DNA of 5,222 nucleotides from an uncultured Chryseolinea sp. (GTDB taxonomy: Bacteria; Bacteroidota; Bacteroidia; Cytophagales; Cyclobacteriaceae), in the NCBI GenBank assembly GCA_946478915.1, contig CAMLER010000411.1, forward strand, positions 1 to 5,222, in the 5' to 3' direction. The notes under the pieces were generated by a model. The model saw nothing but the letters and a program-made list of their open reading frames with translations, was not told the origin of the DNA and searched no databases. This document shows, piece after piece, positions 4,407 to 5,222 of this stretch. A program made the position numbers and the translations under genes. The first letter of the stretch is position 1. Each line of letters starts with the position of its first letter.

Positions 4407-5222
4407 CTACTCTTCCTTCAACGCAACACTGGGATTCAACGAAGCTGCGCGAAGAGCGAGGTATCCAACGCATATTAACGCTAATGCCAGTTCGACGATA
4501 AAAGCGAAGACAAAGACAAAAGGACTGATTTCTATTCGGTTGCTATCAGGTATCTGGCTAAGCCATTGTTGCATGAGCCACCACGCCGTGGGTGTAGCAA
4601 TCACCAATGCAATAAGCATCAGACGAACATATTCTTTGTTCATCATAAGATATATTCCCGTTAATGTTGCACCGAAAACTTTGCGAATTCCGATTTCCTT
4701 TTTACGCTGCTCTGCAGAGTACGATACCAGTCCTACCAAACCCATAACGGCAATGGTGATCGACAAAATTGTGAAAATGAGAAACAATGCGCCAAGCCGT
4801 TGCTCAAATGAGTATTGCCTCTTTAACGTCTCATCATAAAAGGTATAGGATAATGAGATAGATTCTGCCAGCTGCTTCCATCGCGCATCTACCATATTCA
4901 ATACTTTTGTAAACTCGTTTGCACTATAGCGGACCAGCAAGATGCGATCATCACGGTACATGCCTGTGTTAATATTCAAAAATATAATGGGAGATATATT
5001 ATTTCTGAGGGGTTGGATATGCACATCACGGACAACGCCGATCACTTCCATCGCCCCCACATCATCGCCTATGTAACTCATTCTCTCGCCAACCGCTTCG
5101 TCGGGTTTCCAGCCTAGCATGTTGCAGGTTGTCTCAGTAAGTACGACTGCATCTTTGTCTGCCGGTCGTGTTTTGTCAAAGCCTCTGCCGGCAACAACTT
5201 TCATTTTTGTTGTTTCAAAGAA
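4407..5222 (-). CDS. FtsX/MacB-type ABC transporter permease, C-terminal part (partial)
   Basis: The minus-strand frame is open to the right edge; six codons (FFETTK) precede the Met at 5204, so that Met is internal and the true start lies outside. About 271 residues are visible. Numbered from that Met, residues 1-135 are the end of a periplasmic MacB-PCD-like domain (VVAGRGFD near the start, GVVRDVHIQPL at 57-67, typical of Bacteroidota permeases). Residues 136-265 are an FtsX domain with three membrane segments (about 138-162, 195-215 and 227-250) and the conserved cytoplasmic RKKEIGIRKVFGAT at 167-180. It ends NPSVALKEE, as these proteins often do. Family members of about 780-800 residues carry two such FtsX domains and work with a separate LolD/MacB-like ATPase in lipoprotein, peptide or antimicrobial export; the substrate cannot be told here. 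No partner gene is in the window. It is convergent with the secreted-protein gene. Confidence 0.9.
   Translation of the reverse strand, partial: FFETTKMKVVAGRGFDKTRPADKDAVVLTETTCNMLGWKPDEAVGERMSYIGDDVGAMEVIGVVRDVHIQPLRNNISPIIFLNINTGMYRDDRILLVRYSANEFTKVLNMVDARWKQLAESISLSYTFYDETLKRQYSFEQRLGALFLIFTILSITIAVMGLVGLVSYSAEQRKKEIGIRKVFGATLTGIYLMMNKEYVRLMLIALVIATPTAWWLMQQWLSQIPDSNRIEISPFVFVFAFIVELALALICVGYLALRAASLNPSVALKEE

Noticed and set aside
4540..4839. Plus-strand open frame of 99 codons opposite the permease
   Set aside because: It is antisense to the conserved FtsX domain, including RKKEIGIRKVFGAT.

Overview
The window looks chromosomal and comes from a member of the Bacteroidota. Evidence for this is the TAnnTTTG-type promoters with TTG/TTTG about 19 bp upstream, the near absence of Shine-Dalgarno sequences, a Bacteroidota-style TrpE N-terminus, a ribosomal protein THX (bTHX) gene, and a large FtsX/MacB-type permease. 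The Cytophagales are a reasonable guess, but the sequence does not prove it. Base composition looks even throughout, and I see no transposase, phage gene, tRNA, rRNA or CRISPR.

Layout from left to right. (1) Positions 1-570, minus strand: the first 190 residues of anthranilate synthase component I (TrpE), cut by the left edge. (2) Positions 600-719, minus strand: a complete ribosome-mediated trp attenuator. It has an 18-codon leader peptide with three consecutive Trp codons, a 1:2 pause hairpin, a 10-bp antiterminator pairing, and a perfect 12-bp terminator hairpin followed by five U. (3) Positions 723-911, minus strand: bTHX, with its own promoter at 936-966. The leader ORF starts right after the bTHX stop codons. 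(4) Positions 1181-3244, minus strand: a complete M13 (neprilysin/PepO) zinc metallopeptidase with a lipoprotein-like signal. (5) Positions 3485-4183, plus strand: a secreted 232-residue protein, probably of the DUF3108/TapB-like group. (6) Positions 4407-5222, minus strand: the C-terminal part of an FtsX/MacB-type ABC transporter permease, cut by the right edge.

Two things deserve attention. First, no separate promoter is visible between bTHX and the trp leader. The simplest reading is a bTHX-trpL-trpE transcription unit in which the attenuator also serves as the bTHX terminator when tryptophan is plentiful. Second, the three longer gaps (966-1180, 3245-3484, 4184-4406) each hold a pair of short tandem arrays with a 7-bp period, the two arrays in inverted orientation. 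The heptamer differs from gap to gap: about TAGGGWA, NNNCAGC and GTTATCC. A GTGTGCG word lies just inside three of the six arrays. I read these as one family of dispersed intergenic elements, which may act as terminators or transcript hairpins or may be small non-autonomous repeats.
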